Assembly: GCA_020425885.1 (NCBI GenBank)
Contig: JAGQRA010000368.1
Coordinates: 1-8,260, forward strand
Source of the DNA: Planctomycetota bacterium
GTDB lineage: Bacteria > Planctomycetota > UBA1135 > UBA2386
DNA: 8,260 nucleotides
Direction: 5' to 3'
Position numbers and translations under genes: made by a program. Numbering within the stretch: position 1 is the stretch's first letter; every line of letters begins with the position of its first letter. Below the pieces are notes generated by a model. That model saw only the letters and a list, made by a program, of their open reading frames with translations, was not told where the DNA came from and did not search any database. This document shows, in pieces, positions 5,602-8,260 of the stretch.

Positions 5602-7142
5602 GCTCGCGTCGCCCGCCGTTGATCCTGGCCGTGCTCGATGGCTTCGGCGATGCCGAGCCGGGGCCCTACAACGCCATCAGCGTGGCCGAGCCGCGCTTCT
5701 GGAGCGACCTGCGGCAGGCCTGGCCGATGACCACGTTGCAGGCCAGCGGCGAATTCGTCGGCCTGCCGTGCGGGCTGATGGGCAACTCGGAGGTCGGGCA
5801 TCTCAACATCGGCGCCGGCCGCATCGTCTATCAGGAGATCTCGCGGATCGACAAGGAGATCGACGAGGGCCGCTTTCAGCGCAATCCGGCACTGCTGTCG
5901 GCGATCGAGCACGCGCGTCGCAGCGGCCAGAGTCTCCACCTGTTCGGGTTGGTGTCCGACGGCGGCGTGCACAGCAGCGATCGCCATCTACAGGCCCTGC
6001 TCGAGCTGTGCCGTCAGCACGGCCTGGCCGGCGAGCAGGTCCTGCTGCACGCGTTCCTCGACGGCCGCGATACGCCGCCGCGTTCGGCGGCGACCTACAT
6101 CGAGCGCGTCGAATCGTGGATGCGCGAGTCGAACTCGGGCCGCATCGCCACCCTGATCGGTCGCTACTACGCGATGGATCGCGACAAGCGTTGGGACCGG
6201 GTGCAGAAGGCCTACGACGCGCTCACGCTCGGCGAGGGGCACGTCGCCGAATCGGCCCAGGCCGCGTTGGCGGCCTCCTATGCCCGCAACGAAGGCGACG
6301 AGTTCGTGCTGCCGACCGTGATCGGCACGCGCGAGTCGGGACGCGTGCGCGGCGGCGATGCGGTGCTGTTCTTCAACTTCCGCACCGATCGCGCCCGCCA
6401 GCTGACCGAGGCCTTCGTCAGCCACGATTTCGACGGCTTCCCGCGCGCGACCTTCCCGCAGGTCCACTACGTCACGATGACGCGGTATCGCGCCGACTTC
6501 CCGTGCGCGGTGGCCTACCCGCCGCAGAACCTCGACGGCATCCTGCCGCAGGTGATCAGCGCCGGCGGGCTCAGCCAGCTGCGCATCGCCGAGACCGAGA
6601 AGTACGCCCACGTGACGTTCTTCTTCAGCGGCGGCGACGAACGCGAGCTGCCGGGTGAGCGGCGGCTGCTGGTGCCGAGCCCCAAGGTCGCGACCTACGA
6701 TCTGCAGCCGGCGATGTCGGCGCCGGCCGTGACCGACGCGCTGCTGGCCGAGCTGGCCTCTGACCAGCGTCCCGATGTCACGATCCTCAACTTCGCCAAC
6801 GCCGACATGGTCGGCCACACCGGCATCGTGCCGGCGGCGATCGAGGCGGTGCGCACGATCGACACGGCCCTGAGCCGCATCGTGCCGGCGTGCACGGCGC
6901 TCGGCGGCACCGTCGCCATCACCGCCGATCACGGTAACGTCGAGATGATGGTCGACCCGGCCACCGGCGAGCCGCACACCGCGCATACCACCAACCCGGT
7001 GCCGTTCGTCCTCTGCGGCGAGGCCGTCAAGGGGCGCTCGCTGCGCGGCGGTGGCCGCCTGTGCGACATCGCGACGACGCTGCTGCCTTTGCTCGGCCTG
7101 TCGCCGACGAAGGGCATGGAAGGAGTCGACCTGCTCACATGA
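5598..7142 (+). CDS. gpmI: 2,3-bisphosphoglycerate-independent phosphoglycerate mutase, 514 aa
   Basis: Interconverts 3-phosphoglycerate and 2-phosphoglycerate in glycolysis and gluconeogenesis; a two-metal (usually Mn) enzyme of the alkaline phosphatase superfamily, acting in the cytoplasm. The full set of active-site residues known for the family is visible. These are D14 (VLDGFG), catalytic S64 (MGNSEVGH), H125 (DGGVH), R157-D158 (DGRDTPP), R189 and R195 (GRYYAMDR), R262 and R265 (FRTDRAR), K335 (ETEKYAH), D403 and H407 (ADMVGH), D444-H445 (ADHGN) and H463 (HTAHTT). Length is standard. Small departures from the common pattern are GLPCGLMGNSE in place of the usual GLPEGQMGNSE, and HSSD in place of HSH. 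The ATG overlaps the fchA stop by four bases, with GGAG 11 bases upstream inside fchA. The gene ends in another ATGA overlap with the peptidase gene, pointing to translational coupling. Confidence 0.97.
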   Translation: MSSRRPPLILAVLDGFGDAEPGPYNAISVAEPRFWSDLRQAWPMTTLQASGEFVGLPCGLMGNSEVGHLNIGAGRIVYQEISRIDKEIDEGRFQRNPALLSAIEHARRSGQSLHLFGLVSDGGVHSSDRHLQALLELCRQHGLAGEQVLLHAFLDGRDTPPRSAATYIERVESWMRESNSGRIATLIGRYYAMDRDKRWDRVQKAYDALTLGEGHVAESAQAALAASYARNEGDEFVLPTVIGTRESGRVRGGDAVLFFNFRTDRARQLTEAFVSHDFDGFPRATFPQVHYVTMTRYRADFPCAVAYPPQNLDGILPQVISAGGLSQLRIAETEKYAHVTFFFSGGDERELPGERRLLVPSPKVATYDLQPAMSAPAVTDALLAELASDQRPDVTILNFANADMVGHTGIVPAAIEAVRTIDTALSRIVPACTALGGTVAITADHGNVEMMVDPATGEPHTAHTTNPVPFVLCGEAVKGRSLRGGGRLCDIATTLLPLLGLSPTKGMEGVDLLT

Positions 7143-8260
7143 GGATCTTCATCACGGCGTTGTCGCTCACCTTGGTGGTCCGGGCCCAAGAGGTCGTACC
7201 GATCGACACCGCGATCGCGACGATGCTGACCGAGGTCTCCGCCGACCGGATCGAGCACACGGTGCGCACGCTGGTCGGGTTCGGCACGCGCCATGTGTCA
7301 TCGCGGACGGACAGCGACAGCGCGGGCACGGGGGCGGCGCGGCGGTGGTTGCGCGGCGAGTACGATGCCATCGCCGCGGGCTGCGACGGTCGGCTCACGG
7401 TCGAGCTGCAGGACGCGACCGTGCCGTGCCGGCGGCGCGGCCTGCCGCCGGAGATCCGCGTCGTCAACGTGATCGCCACGTTGCGCGGCACGACCGATGC
7501 GGACCGCATCTACATAGTCGGCGGTCACTACGATTCGCGCAACAGCACGGCCGGCGATGGCGAACGGGCGGCGCCGGGTGCCGTCGACGACGCCTCGGGA
7601 ACGGCCGCGGCCCTCGAGGCATGTCGGGTGATGAGCCGGCACCGGTTCGCGGCGACGGTGGTGTTCGTGGCCTACGACGGCGAAGAGGTCGGGCTGATCG
7701 GATCAGCGGTGCACGCCGAGGCGCTGGCCGCGGCCGGCGCCAAGGTCGACGGCATGATCACCTGCGACATCGTCGGCAACACGCGGGGCATGGACGGCAA
7801 GACCTACGACGGCTGGCTGCGCTGCTTCAGCTATGCGCCGTCGGGCAACGACAGCTTCGGCCGCAGCCTGGCGCGCGCGGCTTCGTACGCGGCGCGTCGC
7901 CACGTCGAGGGCTTCGGCGTCGACCTGATCTACCGCGGCGATCGCTACGGTCGCGGTGGCGATCACCGTTCGTTCTTCGAGCAGGGCTATCCGGCGGTAC
8001 GGTTCTCCGAGCCGCGCGAGGATTTCTCGCGGCAGCATCAGGACATCACCGAGCGCGATGGGGTGCCGTACGGCGATCTGCCGGACTTCGCCGACTTCGG
8101 CTACACCGCGAACGTGACCCGGGTCGTCGTCGCCACGCTCGGCGAACTGGCGTCGGCGCCGCCGCCGCCGCTCGTTCACGGCGCGGCGCTGCGGCGTGAC
8201 CGCTACGACACCGAGATCGTCTACACGCTGCCCGATGGCGTCGAGCGCTGCGAGTTCGTC
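7139..8260 (+). CDS. Secreted M28-family zinc peptidase (3' end beyond window)
   Basis: The frame is open from the ATG at 7139 to the last base (374 codons), so the C-terminus is missing. The first 16-17 residues (MRIFITALSLTLVVRA, then QE) form a Sec-type signal peptide with a likely cleavage after Ala16, so the enzyme should act outside the cytoplasmic membrane. The two-zinc M28 aminopeptidase ligand set is visible in order: H130 (GGHYDSR), D150-D151 (PGAVDDASG), E182-E183 (YDGEEVGLIGS), D210 (CDIVGN) and H300 (SRQHQDIT). E182 is the probable catalytic base. A linker with four prolines (341-344) leads into a further C-terminal segment that is cut off. The start is set by the ATGA overlap with gpmI and a strong GGAAGGAG at 7118-7125, though its 13-base distance is long. 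Peptide specificity (aminopeptidase or other) cannot be told. Confidence 0.9.
   Translation, partial: MRIFITALSLTLVVRAQEVVPIDTAIATMLTEVSADRIEHTVRTLVGFGTRHVSSRTDSDSAGTGAARRWLRGEYDAIAAGCDGRLTVELQDATVPCRRRGLPPEIRVVNVIATLRGTTDADRIYIVGGHYDSRNSTAGDGERAAPGAVDDASGTAAALEACRVMSRHRFAATVVFVAYDGEEVGLIGSAVHAEALAAAGAKVDGMITCDIVGNTRGMDGKTYDGWLRCFSYAPSGNDSFGRSLARAASYAARRHVEGFGVDLIYRGDRYGRGGDHRSFFEQGYPAVRFSEPREDFSRQHQDITERDGVPYGDLPDFADFGYTANVTRVVVATLGELASAPPPPLVHGAALRRDRYDTEIVYTLPDGVERCEFV

Noticed and set aside
5988..6986. 332-aa open frame on the minus strand inside gpmI
   Set aside because: It is fully antisense to a gene with complete catalytic motifs. Its translation is rich in Arg/Gly/Val/Asp/His, typical of the opposite strand in GC-rich DNA, with no recognisable domain.

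Overview
The window is GC-rich bacterial chromosome, roughly two thirds G+C by eye, with strong G/C preference at third codon positions. It looks like ordinary gene-dense housekeeping DNA. I see no rRNA or tRNA gene, insertion sequence, CRISPR array, integrase or phage gene. A lipoprotein signal (lipobox) and a Sec-type signal peptide on a secreted peptidase suggest a bacterium with an active cell envelope export system. Ribosome binding sites are weak or absent before several genes. That and the family mix would suit Planctomycetota or another high-GC Gram-negative phylum, but this placement is a low-confidence inference.

Layout. (1) 1-1518, plus strand: the 3' nearly complete part of an exopolyphosphatase (Ppx/GppA domain plus HD domain); its start lies just upstream of the window. 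(2) 1540-2086, minus strand: two small unrecognised genes (66 and 93 aa), converging on ppx with a candidate bidirectional hairpin between the stop codons. (3) 2087-2426: a non-coding divergent region of about 340 bases with a GC-triplet palindrome. (4) 2427-3503, plus strand: an unrecognised 358-aa two-part protein whose C-terminal part resembles HEPN-like helical domains but lacks the usual histidine. (5) 3566-4291, plus strand: a calcineurin-like metallophosphoesterase (COG1768 type) with Cys in place of Asp in its GNHD motif. (6) 4295-4876, minus strand: an unrecognised lipoprotein, tail to tail with the phosphoesterase with only 3 bases between stops. (7) 4877-4977: a short divergent promoter region with repeated CCGCA/TGCGG half-sites. 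(8) 4978-8260, plus strand: a tightly coupled operon of fchA (folate cyclodeaminase/cyclohydrolase), gpmI (cofactor-independent phosphoglycerate mutase) and a secreted M28 zinc peptidase that runs off the window. Both junctions in it are ATGA overlaps.

How they fit together. The fchA-gpmI pair joins one-carbon folate metabolism to the 3-phosphoglycerate node from which serine, the main one-carbon donor, is made. That link is plausible, but the peptidase in the same operon does not obviously belong to it. Ppx acts on polyphosphate or (p)ppGpp-type substrates. The remaining genes have no assignable pathway. I found no convincing new multi-gene system. The points most worth a second look are the HEPN-like protein, the GNHC phosphoesterase, the dyad-rich lipoprotein/fchA divergent region, and the small-gene pair.
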